DNA of 64,000 nucleotides from Apoda limacodes. Its lineage: Eukaryota; Arthropoda; Insecta; Lepidoptera; Limacodidae. Numbering within the stretch: the first letter of the stretch is position 1; each line of letters opens with the position of its first letter. Positions 20,441 to 31,010 of this stretch are shown piece by piece. Both the position numbers and the translations under genes were made by a program. The stretch lies in contig OX291547.1 of assembly GCA_946406115.1 (NCBI GenBank), positions 15,939,001-16,003,000 of the forward strand. Reading direction: 5' to 3'. The notes beneath the pieces are model-generated. The model saw nothing but the letters and a program-made list of their open reading frames with translations. It did not search any database and was not told the origin of the DNA.

Positions 20441-22033
20441 AATATATGTATCGTATCTATGTGATTTATAGAAAACATTACTGCAAAAAGCTTTTAGCTA
20501 CCTATATATAGATCTTATTTATGATAACCTAAACGCATGTTCGCACATGAATACTTTTGTACATTCAAAAAATAAATTACTTTCATGTAATATTAGTGCA
20601 GGTTGGTCCTTTATCAGAGAACAAAAAAAATCAATGTGGTGTCACGCGTATCATATAAAATAAACTGAATACTTTTCTGCTTACGAAGTCTGATACATAC
20701 TTGAATACATTACCGTCACTTCGGCAATGCTAACACGAAGAGCCATGACGTGGATATTTATCGATTTTTTATTGCGCTCGGGTTTGTAGAAATAAACATC
20801 ATTTTTTTTATTTCAATTACTTGTCGTTAACTGTTACAACATTTTAGATAAGGTTGAATTCTGTCAGCCTTGCTTTTTCAAGGTGGCCTCAGTAGTGTAG
20901 GAAAAGCCGGCACGAAGCTCAGAGACACTTACGTGAGACCAGGTCGACCGTTGGTAAAGGTTGTAAGGAGTAGAGCTTTTGAGCTACTCAGCTTCGGTGG
21001 GCTGCTTCGAGTTTTCAGAGACCATCAGTGGATGCAGAGGTGGGTGGGTTCTGAAAAAAAAGTTGATTACTTCTTCTCGCTATAGAATCTTAGAAGAAGA
21101 AGCACGTGACTTTTTTTGCTGTTCATCGCCGTGGGGGTTGCAGATGTAAAAGCATATCAGTGACGTCTGCAGCACGTGGCGGCTGGTCGACACTTTCGGT
21201 AGGAGATTGACATAACTGTAGATGTAATCTAAAAATCGAGTTTCAACCATTTCTTGGATAGTATTACCCATGGCTAACATTTCTCAAGGGTTGTTCAACA
21301 TCAAATTCAGTTTTTTTTTTATAAATTGTGAGTGCTTTCGTTTTATGAAAAAAGGGCTAAGTTTGAAAGAATAAGATTTGGGATTGCAGGCTTCGCCGGC
21401 TAAAGATAAAAGGAGCCAAACTCAGAGACATTTACAACGCACTTTAATTTTTGGCAATAATTTTGCAATCGATTTTTAACCAACTTTTCGATAAGCTAGC
21501 CTTGAACTTTAAGTATAGCTTAGAACCCGATGACAATGCAATATTCATTAGTTTCAGTTTTAATCGAGTTTTATACGTTATTTCAACAAAAAAACTTGAA
21601 TAAAAAAAATTCGCTAAAAACATTCAAAGTCTTGTCGTAGGTATCAACTATATAAACGGAAATTCATGTTTTGTCATCCCCTAACCTGAATATGTAAATT
21701 TTCAGAAAAACTTTCTCTTACCGAATATTTCCATTTCCATAGTTGTGGCTAAAGTTAGACGGAAGTTTCTTTCCCGTACACAGTATGTACACCGACTGAA
21801 ATTTTCCGACCGTCTTGACATTATCTCATTTTTATGGATTCGTACTAACATGATATGAAGGAACTCTTATGGCAAGTCTTCGTCATCTGTCATAGCTGTT
21901 TTTCTCAGCAACTACAACTGCTATGACTTATAATATTTGGTACAGTTGTAGGACTCGCTTGCTCGGAATACACAACTAAGGTAAAAATATGAGGACATTT
22001 TATACTGTAATTGGAAATGGATTAAATAAAATA
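20441..22033. other. A/T-rich stretch with no recognised gene
   Basis: No recognised gene. ORFs near 20870-21085 and 21080-21280 carry no motif I can assign. Confidence 0.4.
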
Positions 22034-22460
22034 ACGGCTAAGTGCGAGTGGGATTCGTGCCCAAAGGGTTCCGTACCATTATCTATAAAAACGGCAAAAA
22101 AATCACGTTTGTTGAATGGGTAGATATTTATTAGATATTTGTTTTATTTTAATTAATTTATTTATTTTAAAAGTGAATATATAACTAAATAATCTGTGAA
22201 TATTTCAAGCGTCTACGTGTTGCCGTTATCAAAATCGAGCAAAAAATCACGTTTGTTGTATGGGAGAGAAATATTTATTTTATTCTGTTATTAAGTATTT
22301 GTTGTTATAGCGGCAACAGAAATACATAATCTGGGAAATTTCAACTGTCTAACTATTACGGTTCATGAGGTGCAGTCTGGTGACAGCCGGACGGACGGAC
22401 GGACGGACAGCGGAGTCTTAGTAATGTTCTGTTTTTTCGCTTTTGGGTACGGAACCCTAA
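22034..22460 (-). repeat. Dispersed repeat H, copy 2, inverted, with a clear terminal inverted repeat
   Basis: Reverse-complement counterpart of 20031-20440. Perfect 12-bp inverted repeats GGGTTCCGTACC (22066-22077) and GGTACGGAACCC (22446-22457) lie near the ends. A GGAC tetranucleotide run is at 22389-22409. No ORF. The inverted ends suggest a MITE-like element, but no target duplication is evident. Confidence 0.7.
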
Positions 22461-25400
22461 TAAACAAGAAAGGGTTATAAAGAAAGGATGGTACTGGTGT
22501 ATGTTTTCATTAAAATGTAACATGAATCACAAAAAGAGTCCAATAACACTACATGGCTGGGACTATTGGAAAATCGAATTTCCCTATCTTCATATTTGTA
22601 TTCGATGCTGGATCTATCTAATATTGCCATCGAGCTCAGCCTGAGCTCTATGCGTTCACTCCACGGCCAAATATAAAAGTGATGGATATTAAAACTTTTT
22701 GGTATCTACAAATATATTTCAAGAATCATCTTTGTAAATATGTGAGGTACCTATACTCCAGCATAGTGCGGCTAATACAAGCGTTTTTACAGAATTGCAG
22801 CCCCTCGTTATCACATATTGTCGTTTTAATTTTTTAGGGTTCTATAGCCAAAACCGAACCTTGTCTAGTTAATCTACAGCTTGTGCCTGGTGATCTGAAA
22901 TTAAAGGTGCAAACCTAGTTCGGACTCCGTAGTCTCATAAAGTAAAATTTTAACTCAGTGTATATTCTATATTGTATTCTATATTGAACTATGTCACAAT
23001 CGGGATGTAATCTGTTCCGGTGTTTCGTGAAATAGGACTAGTTGTTAGTTACATTTTCGTCAGAGTACCTGTGAGTATGTGGCCGAGACCTTGAGGTCGG
23101 AGCCAGTATGAGAGGTTTGTTCGTGAGTAGTTGTGAGTAACGAGAACCGTGCCTTTAGGGTGCCCCCCCCCCCTCCCTCCGCCCGAAACTCGCCCGATAC
23201 TTGATAAATGCTCGTATTGTATTTATAATATATAATATCATAGTAACAAATTTATTATAATTATAAAGCTTCGTCATATCTGTGCGTCCATCTGTTTGTC
23301 AAATATTTGGGTTAATACTGCAACCTAAAAATAATAAATAACCTATTTTATAAAAAAAAATCGAAGTCAAGGCGAATGCACATGTAGCTTAAAGTTCTGT
23401 CAATAGGTCTGCTTATGGGTTTATTTTTTACTTTTTAGTTCATTTAAAGTCGAATAAATATTTTTGTTTCAATTTATAAAAATGAAAATTAGGAAAAAAT
23501 TAAAACAACTAAATTTCAGACCATCACGAGGCTTCGGTCATTTACAGTAACATGTGTGTCTTGCAATTATAATTGTAAAGATACAGTTGTACGTTTGCTT
23601 TGTCATTTGACAGTTAGCTGATAGTACGGCTAAGCACACCACTCGAGTTGGCAGTGAATCCGCGTCAGGAATAACAAACAGCTTCTGTTGTCAGTTTTAG
23701 CTGAAATTAATTGTCTGTACAAATAACATATCCACAAACAGTTGGTCGTGTGTTATACATAATGCACATGTAGTTATAAACCAAGTATTATATTGCAGTT
23801 CAAATTGTATATATCCACTGAGATGACAAATAAATTTGAAAAAACGTAGCAGTATTCTACGATCACTAAATTTTCACATCGGAAAGAATCTTTTGATCTT
23901 ACTGACATGGAAAGGCTCACTTTGTCGTTTAAAATCTGATTAAATCTGCGTGGAAATGCCTACTTTGTCCGCTTGCGTGCAATTTTTTTTTAATTCTACA
24001 AAAAAAAACCGTCCGAAATGCGGTTTGTCCTTACTACTTTAGACATTAGTGAACCGTTAATAACACTTTTGTTTAATTTTTACGATTGCATTAAAGATAA
24101 TGTTTAAATTTGGCATTGTGCACCTTAAAAAAAGAAAAAAAGGAAAAGAAAAGAAACATTTATTTGGAAATAAGTAGTAGGTACATCATTTTGGTTGTTG
24201 TTACTATAAACATATTACTTTTACTACATAAATAAACGTTAAAAAAGTTAATAATTTAAAAGCATGAGTCAGTAAGTACAGACATACCAAAGGCGCTCAA
24301 CCTATTTCAGAGACTTATAATGTTGTTATCATGTTATCAATACTCAATTAAACTATTTAAAATAAGTATAATTGTTTCATTCATAAGCAAACACTTATTA
24401 TTGTATCTTGTATATATTTTCCTAGCTGCAGTGAGATAAAAATATTGTGTTTTTCGCACAGCTGGATGTTTTTTGGGTTTCGTGCCTTGCAATCCCTCGC
24501 TTGCTCAGGATTAAATTTTTGAACCACTCGCTTTGTGTTGTTCGCTTACTCGGTATTAATATATGCACTCACGCCAAAAAGCAACTTTCCAGCCATGCAT
24601 AACAAATAACTTTTAACAGCTAACAAAACTATAGAGTTAATTTAAAATATGTAAATAACTTTATCTCACTTCGGCAAGAAACTTCCTAATAGTTCTAGGC
24701 AATCAAGTTGTGTCCGCAAACACAAAAAAGACCACACCATGATAAATTTATTAAACCATTAAATTAACAAAAGAATGAATCATAAAAACCTGGGCGATAG
24801 TTAACTCTCGACTCTTTTCATTTCGCTGAGAATAAATTTTACAACAAAAATCGAATAGTATAATTAAGATTTTTCATTACAAAACAAATCTAATTGCATT
24901 AAAGATATTTAAAATTATTGGTGAATAAGATTATTCGAGGTAATTTAGGAATGCCGTACGATTAGGATTGGGCTTGTCTTTAATTGTCAGCTCCCTATCC
25001 CCCTGTTCCAATGAGTCTTAAAGAAAATTGGTGAAAGAAGAGTCGACAGAGTTGCTAGTCAAGTTTATGTTACATTTGTTTTAAAAGAAACGCAACGTAC
25101 TTGAGTTGAGCTATCACCGGAGCTGCCGACTAATCACGTCGACGGTAAATTGGTCTCAGACTTTGTGTCCTATAAGTTCTCGTCTTTTTTTTTGACTAGA
25201 GTAAAAAAAATATAAAATAGAAAAATAACAAGAGATTTATTATAAATCTTTGCAATTGTCGCATTATTATAATTTTTGCTTGGTGTTTTTTATTGAGGTC
25301 TTCAAGTGAAACTATATTGATTAGAATAAAAACGATAAGCATAAAAATTTTATTGAAAAAAATAGGTCTACGTTTCTTAACAACTGTGTAAGAGAATAGA

Positions 25401-26243
25401 AGAAAGTTGTAATACGAGGATAATAATTAGAAATGCCCAAGAGCAACAGCCACGGGTAACTGATGTAGTGGAAGCGTTAAACAACGCCTAGGGTTGCCGA
25501 TTACGACAATTTTATTATATTAAATTAACTCCGATTCAAACTAGGTCAGGCCAAAAACTTAAATAGTTCAATGTTTGTAAAGATTTCACAGAATCTTATT
25601 TTTTTAAGCTATTGCATAGCTTTTATCGCGGACTCTGAGCGGGGCGACCGAATCAAGAAATACCGTAACGAAAAAAAACCTAACAACGGAAAACTTGACT
25701 ATACGGAAAATCAATTTTAAGGCAAAAAAAAAATTGAATTTTATATATTTTTTTGATGACAATCATAAGTTTAGGAGTTTTCTTAATGTTTTCTTATCGA
25801 TCACCACGCTCAAAAACTGTAACTTGAAAAAAAAAAACTGCATAAATAAAAAATAAATAAATAATTATAATTGCATAAGTTGATAAAAAATGCTATGCAA
25901 TAGCTTTACCGCGGCAGGCCCCGAGTGCCACTTTTGTTTTTCATTCGTCTAACGTCTTATTTCTATTTCGTCTTATTGAATACATATTCCCATAACTATC
26001 TTTACTAATATAATAAAGATAAAGAGATTACCAGTTGCATTTAAAAATTCTTTTGTGTTTGATACGCCCAATTCTCGAGGAAGGTTATAGGCCAAGCAGA
26101 AGCAAAAAAGTCAGAAAGAAGCGAAAACGAAGTAATAGCGCAGGCAAGCGATGCCATGCTACGCGGTGGGTCGGGGGTGGCGCTACAGTGCGAAACCAAC
26201 GTAGGACAGCAAGATGGCGGATCCAATATGCATATAATTCATA
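22461..26243. other. Long A/T-rich stretch with no recognised gene
   Basis: Nothing I can identify as a gene. Features seen: a C-run at 23163-23175; and a segment around 25425-25505 (agaaatgcccaagagcaac ... ctgatgtagtggaag ... gttgccg) that is loosely repeated at 49390-49465, probably an unclassified dispersed repeat. Confidence 0.4.
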
Positions 26244-26303
26244 TTCACCACCTTTCAATATCCAATAATTAAACAGTTTTATTGGATATTGAAAGGTGGT
26301 GAA
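26244..26303. repeat. Perfect 25-bp hairpin with 10-nt loop
   Basis: Arms 26244-26268 (starts TTCACCACCTTTCAATATCC) and 26279-26303 (ends GGATATTGAAAGGTGGTGAA) are exact reverse complements; the loop is TTAAACAGTT. There is no T-run terminator pattern. It could be a tiny foldback element, or structure in an RNA. Confidence 0.9.
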
Positions 26304-27126
26304 ATAAAATAAGTATATATTTCTAGACATTTCACACTGCGCCATCCAGTTACAAAGTAAGTAAGCTAATAGAATTACTAAATAACTAATACAGATACTT
26401 TTTTTTTAAATATACATAGAAAACACACAGAATCAGGACAAAAACGAATGTTTACCTCACAAAATTGTCCTGTGAGGGAATCAAATTTGTGGCCTGAGCG
26501 CAGTAGGCAATGCTACTGATGGTCATGAACTGAGAAACTAGGCAGATAAATAAAAGAAAGGTGCTCACGCTCCTTTAATAGATCTGGATTTTTGATGACC
26601 CTAGTCGCCATGAGTCAAGATTTACCACTCTCCCTTGGTGCTACCGCGAAGTTAAGAATATTTAAATTGTAGATTGGCTATATTTTCAAAGATTTTAAAA
26701 GTAAACTGCTCATTATAATACCATAATGAATTTGATTACATTTTTCTATTACATTTTGATAAAAAATATATATTAGCAGCAATATGACGTCTTGTAACTG
26801 TTATAAAACTCTCTAGTACTAGTGCTAGTAAGCTTTAGTAAATTCCTATTACTATTTTTTGCATGGCCTATTATAAAGATAAACTCGCAATCGATGCTGT
26901 ATTGCCGATAAAAAACTTAAGGACTTTACTGTAAAAGACAATATCCTGTAGAATTCGTAGTACGCGACTTTGTTGCACGGCTAGATAGAACCGTTTTATT
27001 TGCTACGACACTATGCTACGACGCCTATGACCAATTACACTAATAGGATTTTACTCTATTTCGAATCCGAATCCCTGTCTATATACCCCATTTCAAGTAG
27101 AATGGTAAGGAAAATACAAGAGTTTT
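26304..27126. other. A/T-rich stretch with no recognised gene
   Basis: No gene or clear repeat recognised. TGCTACGACACTATGCTACG near 27000 echoes CTACGAC motifs near 42090-42130. Confidence 0.4.
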
Positions 27127-27680
27127 TCAACCGACTTCAAAAAGGAGGGCCAATAGTTATCAATTCGGATGTTTATATTTTTTTATGCATGTTCGGGCAT
27201 AACTTCGTCATATATTGCAGATTTGCAAAATTATTTTTTTAATTTAAAAGGGTATACTTTCTAGGTAGGTAGTAGGTAGGCCATATTAAAATTAAATTTA
27301 AAACTTAAACTTTTGGTCAAAAAAAATAAATAATTAGTATTCATTTGGAACTAGTGAAACGCCTTTTTTGTTGATAATATTATAAAATTTTGTTACGAGT
27401 ACCGACGTTTTTAGTGTAGGTACGAGAAAAAAAGCAATTCGTCACTCAAAAGTAAAAAAAAAACTTTTTAACAAAAAACCACTGGTTAAAAAGCTAAAAA
27501 TAAATATTTGAAAAAATCTGATCTAAATTAGTTTAAAGTTGATGTCTATCTCTTAAATAGTTTACAACACACTTCACTTGCACCACACCAACTTCAAACT
27601 GTAATTTAGGTCAGGTTTTTTGAAATAATTATTTTTACCTTTTTACAACATCTTTTTGAAGCCGGTTTTTTTTTTTTTAA
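27127..27680. repeat. AACCGACTTCAAAAAGGAGG-type repeat with inverted ends
   Basis: Left end AACCGACTTCAAAAAGGAGG and right end TTTTTGAAGCCGGTTTTTTT form an imperfect terminal inverted repeat around ~550 bp of A/T-rich, non-coding sequence. A shorter minus-strand copy ends at 46765, and the right-end segment recurs at 39240-39320. I recall this as a frequent lepidopteran repeat; it looks MITE-like. Confidence 0.6.
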
Positions 27681-27726
27681 TAAATTGCAGTCCCGAATGA
27701 AATTAATAAGTACGTCATTGTAGAGT

Positions 27727-27908
27727 TTTTTTTTATACCACTAAGGTGGTAAGCAAGCACACGGTCCGCCTGATGGTAAGCTGCCACCGTGGTCTATGGA
27801 CGCTTGTAACACCAGGGGCACCACTCTAAAAAATTCCCGACCCTTAAAAATTCAATAACTTCTTTCTTGAAGAACCCTATTCTGTAGTCGTTAGAGAAAA
27901 CCTTGGCA
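27727..27908 (-). mobile_element. Family A non-LTR element, 3' fragment
   Basis: Minus-strand copy of the last ~55 codons plus the 3' UTR of family A. Seen on + as T-run, ACCACTAAGGTGG, CCGCCTGATGGTAAG, CTATGGACGCTTG, ACTTCTTTCTTGAAGAACCC. It is more diverged than copies A and B (for example caccactctaaaaaattccc), so older. 5' truncated at the homologue of AKVF. Confidence 0.85.
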
Positions 27909-28531
27909 AGCGGAGACAGGTATGTCTTAATTATAAATTAAGTAAATAACCAACAACGTTTGAACTTGTACGAATTACCACACTATTTCTTGATTAGGTG
28001 CCTTTATTTACTTAAATTCAAGTTTTCGCAGTTTAATAAAATGTCAGAAATCCACAAGCCGTTTAAGGTACTTTACAATAATGGCTAAAGATAATTTTTG
28101 TTCAAATTTTCCTTTTTTACACAGCAACTTGGCTAATACAGTTAATGGTTACCGATGTTAACAAATGGTTGTTAGTGACTCGTGTTTTTGTTCTATTGAA
28201 TTACATAACTTCGTGTTTACCCTTACTTATACCAATTTTTAATGTAAATTTTACCTTGCCACAACAATCTTGTGTGTAGCCTTATCAAATCATATTGGCT
28301 ATCTGCAATGAGAACCATCGATCGCAAAATTTAAAGGGAAATTTTTGTTAAACAATATCTTAATAATCTACCGGAATTAGGGAGAAACATGTTATTGAAA
28401 CCCCATAAAATTAAACATGTGTCAAACTGTAGGTTTGACCCTTTCAAGAAGCGAGTTAAAACATATATTTCGCAACCCAAAGCCTATGTTTCGATATACA
28501 TCTGTTTTATTTAATTGAGATTTATATGCAC
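27909..28531. other. A/T-rich stretch with no recognised gene
   Basis: Nothing recognised on either strand. Confidence 0.4.
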
Positions 28532-28960
28532 ACTAGCTTTTGCCTGCGGTTTTACCCGCGCTAAATTCGTTTATCGGTGTAGGATTTCAACGGCAACTCC
28601 TCAATTATAGAAAAAAGAACCGACTCACACTTGACGTTTTCAAGTAGCCTTTGCCCTTCCCCGGCTCTCAAACTATCGACATACCAAATTTGCCTGCATT
28701 TCCACCCGCCCTTAATCCGGTTATAGGTGTAGGATTTTCACGGCACCTCCTCAATTATAGAAAACGACTTACAAAAACGAATTTCAAGCAACCTATGTCC
28801 TTCCCCGGGACATAGGTTGCTTTTATTTCCTATCCTTCTATAACTATGTCCATGCCAAATGTCATCTTATCGGTACAGCGGTTTAAGCGTGAAGAGGTAA
28901 CAAGCAGACAGAGTTACTATCGCATTTATGATATAAGCGGACCCGGCAGACGTCGTCCTG
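28532..28960 (-). mobile_element. Helitron-like repeat fragment, minus orientation
   Basis: Starts ACTAGCTTTTGCCTGCGGTT on +, i.e. on the minus strand it ends GGCAAAAGCTAGT, a CTAG-T end typical of Helitron 3' termini. It then runs through a segment (AACCTATGTCCTTCCCCGGG, GTTTAAGCGTGAAGAGGTAA, GTTACTATCGCATTTATGAT) shared with 30852-31010. A 13-bp hairpin lies at 28788-28820. No Rep/helicase ORF, so it is a non-autonomous fragment at best; class tentative. Confidence 0.45.
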
Positions 28961-29069
28961 TCTGGAAAAGCAACAACACTGCATTAAATATAATACTTTC
29001 AATTTGACATTTACATTTTTAAAATTTTGCTATTCCATTATTACTTCTAACGAATCTACGGTTAAGTCA

Positions 29070-29450
29070 TCCCATCCCATTAATATTATACAGGCGAAAG
29101 TTTGTGAGTGTGTATGTTTGATATCTCTTCAAGCTTCAACCACTGGATGGATCGGAATAAAACTTGGCATACATATAGGTTAGGTCCTGGAATAGCATAT
29201 AGGCTACTTTTTATCCCGAAATTCTCGCGGAAATAACTATAACCGAGCTTAAACGAACTTTTGCAATAGCTACAGCTTAATATAGCAAGCTTCATTAGTG
29301 TAATTAAGGAGTACATCACAGTCGCCGATAACCGAATTTATCGCGGGGTAATTAAGGAGTAAATCACAGTATCAATACTGAGATGAAACAAAGGAGTCCC
29401 ACGCCGATAAACAAATTAAGGCCAGGGCGGCCGCTAGCGAAATACATAAA
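29070..29450 (+). mobile_element. Helitron-like repeat, copy with CGAAAGTTTG start
   Basis: Starts CCCATTAATATTATACAGGC, then GCGAAAGTTTGTGAG, and ends near GGGCGGCCGCTAGCGAAA. A second copy begins only nine bases later (29459, CCCATTAATATTATAAATGC), so the two are tandem. Non-coding. The class is inferred from the 3' end of the related copy at 30386. Confidence 0.45.
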
Positions 29451-29455
29451 TAACC

Positions 29456-29690
29456 AGCTATCCCATTAATATTATAAATGCGAAAGTTTACATGTTTGGT
29501 TGTTTGTCACGCTTCAACTACTGGATGGATCAGGAACCGCTCAACTGATTTAGATGAAATTGGTCTGAGTCCCGGGAAAGGACATAGGCTATTTTTCATC
29601 CCGGAAAATTCTTAAGTTCCCGCGGGAATAACTTTAACGTTTGTTACTTTATCCTGCTGCACTGGGAGCATTTAAATGAGCTAAAATTTT
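29456..29690 (+). mobile_element. Helitron-like repeat, second tandem copy, 3' truncated
   Basis: Repeats the 29070 start (ATTAATATTATAAATGCGAA) and contains AGTCCCGGGAAAGGACATAG and TTCCCGCGGGAATAACT. It loses similarity near 29690, where another dispersed repeat begins. Confidence 0.45.
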
Positions 29691-29699
29691 GCACACAGA

Positions 29700-30165
29700 T
29701 ATTCAATTCAATATTCAATATCATTTATTCAATTCAGGCTACAATAATTTAGCTCTTATGAATGTCACTACGCCATTGGTTCGTAAGTCTATAGGGCGGG
29801 CAGGGCTGTAGCTAGAGTTGAATCTAAGGTAGGGCAGCGGTGGTTTCATACACGGGTACGGCGCAAGTAATTTTTCTATCTTTCATGATTTTACCTACTT
29901 GTGAGTGTGAGTAATTAAGGTAAAAGGTAATTGGGTGGGATCGCGGGAAAACAAGAGCAAAATGGTATTAATTTATAGTACGGTAAAACAATTTATATAT
30001 ATTATACCTTAGTTTATGGTACTTTTAAGGTAGGGCATTAGTATTTTAAGGTAGGGCATTGCCCCACAATGCTCCCCTTAGCTACGGCCCTGAAGGCGGG
30101 AGACCTTGTACTTAGAAGAACCGGCAAGAAACTCAGCAAGGCCATTTCTTTTCTCCCTTTCTCTT
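29700..30165 (-). repeat. Unclassified repeat, probably a non-LTR 3' end on the minus strand
   Basis: Contains ATTCAATTCAATATTCAATA at the left and AAGAACCGGCAAGAAACTCA at the right. The latter resembles GAATCCGGCAAGAAACTCG in the 3' part of element C (10228-10247). A repeated motif TTTTAAGGTAGGGCATT occurs twice at about 30023-30060. Non-coding. Confidence 0.4.
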
Positions 30166-30171
30166 ACAACA

Positions 30172-30386
30172 AAGATAGTTGAAGATACGGAAAAGGACAA
30201 AGGCAACTTTTTATCCCGGGAAATTCAAAAGTTCCCGCGGGTGAGACTATAACCGAATTCCACGAACGAACCATAGCTGCAGCTTAAGCTTGCTATAACA
30301 AACTTCTTTAGTATAATCAAGGAGTTGCCGTAAGAATCCTACGCCGTTAGCTAAATTTAGGGCGGGCGGAGCCGCTGGCAAAGTCT
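30172..30386 (+). mobile_element. Helitron-like 3' end
   Basis: Internal part matches the 29456 copy (TTATCCCGGGAAATTC, GTTCCCGCGGGTGAGAC). The 3' terminus is GGGCGGGCGGAGCCGCTGGC then AAAGTCTAGT: a short G/C hairpin followed by CTAG before T. That is the Helitron 3' signature. The 5' part is missing. Confidence 0.5.
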
Positions 30387-30390
30387 AGTA

Positions 30391-30660
30391 TTATATATAT
30401 TTGAATATCTCACTGTTTACTATGGCTTCTATGTCTAAATTATTTATTTCTTCATTTTCTTCCAAATCTTCTATGGTTTCCACCATGGATAACAGGGAGC
30501 CTTCCTTTAAATCCTTTTGAGTTAAGCTAGCCCTTTCGGTGCGTTTTTTACGTTTTTTGCAATGTGTCGTTTTCAAGCCACAAATTTCACAATGATTGAA
30601 GTCGTGGGATATAATAATAATGGAGTCGCATTCCATGCAGCGAATGTTGAAATCACTGGC
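30391..30660 (-). CDS. Unrecognised short ORF with two CxxC pairs
   Basis: Minus strand. The frame reads DFNIRCMECDS, then SHDFNHCEICGL, KKRKKRTERASLTQKDL and an acidic tail (ETIEDLEENEEINNLDIEAI) before a stop at 30391. CMEC and CEIC are two CxxC pairs spaced like a small zinc ribbon, followed by a basic patch and an acidic helix. An in-frame TAA lies upstream of about 30661, and a CCAG there could be a splice acceptor. It could therefore be the last exon of a host gene or a piece of an unknown element. No family is recognised. Confidence 0.3.
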   Translation of the reverse strand, partial: ASDFNIRCMECDSIIIISHDFNHCEICGLKTTHCKKRKKRTERASLTQKDLKEGSLLSMVETIEDLEENEEINNLDIEAIVNSEIFKYI

Positions 30661-30849
30661 GGAAATTTAAATTTTTGCTGTTTAGGAAAAGATCAGTGAC
30701 ACACTGGCTGCAGTGCCACCTATCGGGGCCAATTATATTTACAAACCATCCAGGAACCCATTGAATTCAGACAAAAATTTATCCAAATCGTTCTAGCCGT
30801 TCAGGAAAAGTAAGGTGACAAACACACGCAAAGAAGAATTATACGTACA

Positions 30850-31010
30850 AAAAAAACCGACTCACACTTGAGGTTTTCATATAGCCTATGTCCTTTTTCG
30901 GGACTCAGACTATCTCCATGCCAAATTTTATCTTAAAGCTTTTAGTTTAAGCGTGAAGAGGTAACAGACAGACAGAGTTACTTTCGCATTTATAATTTTA
31001 GTATGGATTT
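30850..31010 (+). repeat. Repeat fragment shared with 28532-28960
   Basis: AAACCGACTCACACTTGAGG, TAGCCTATGTCC, TTTAAGCGTGAAGAGGTAAC and GTTACTTTCGCATTTATAAT match the segment within 28610-28935. Non-coding. Confidence 0.55.

Noticed and set aside
26035..26268. A basic 77-codon ORF (RSKKVRKKRKRS) as a nuclear protein
   Set aside because: No upstream context, it overlaps the 25-bp hairpin, and two other frames are equally open.
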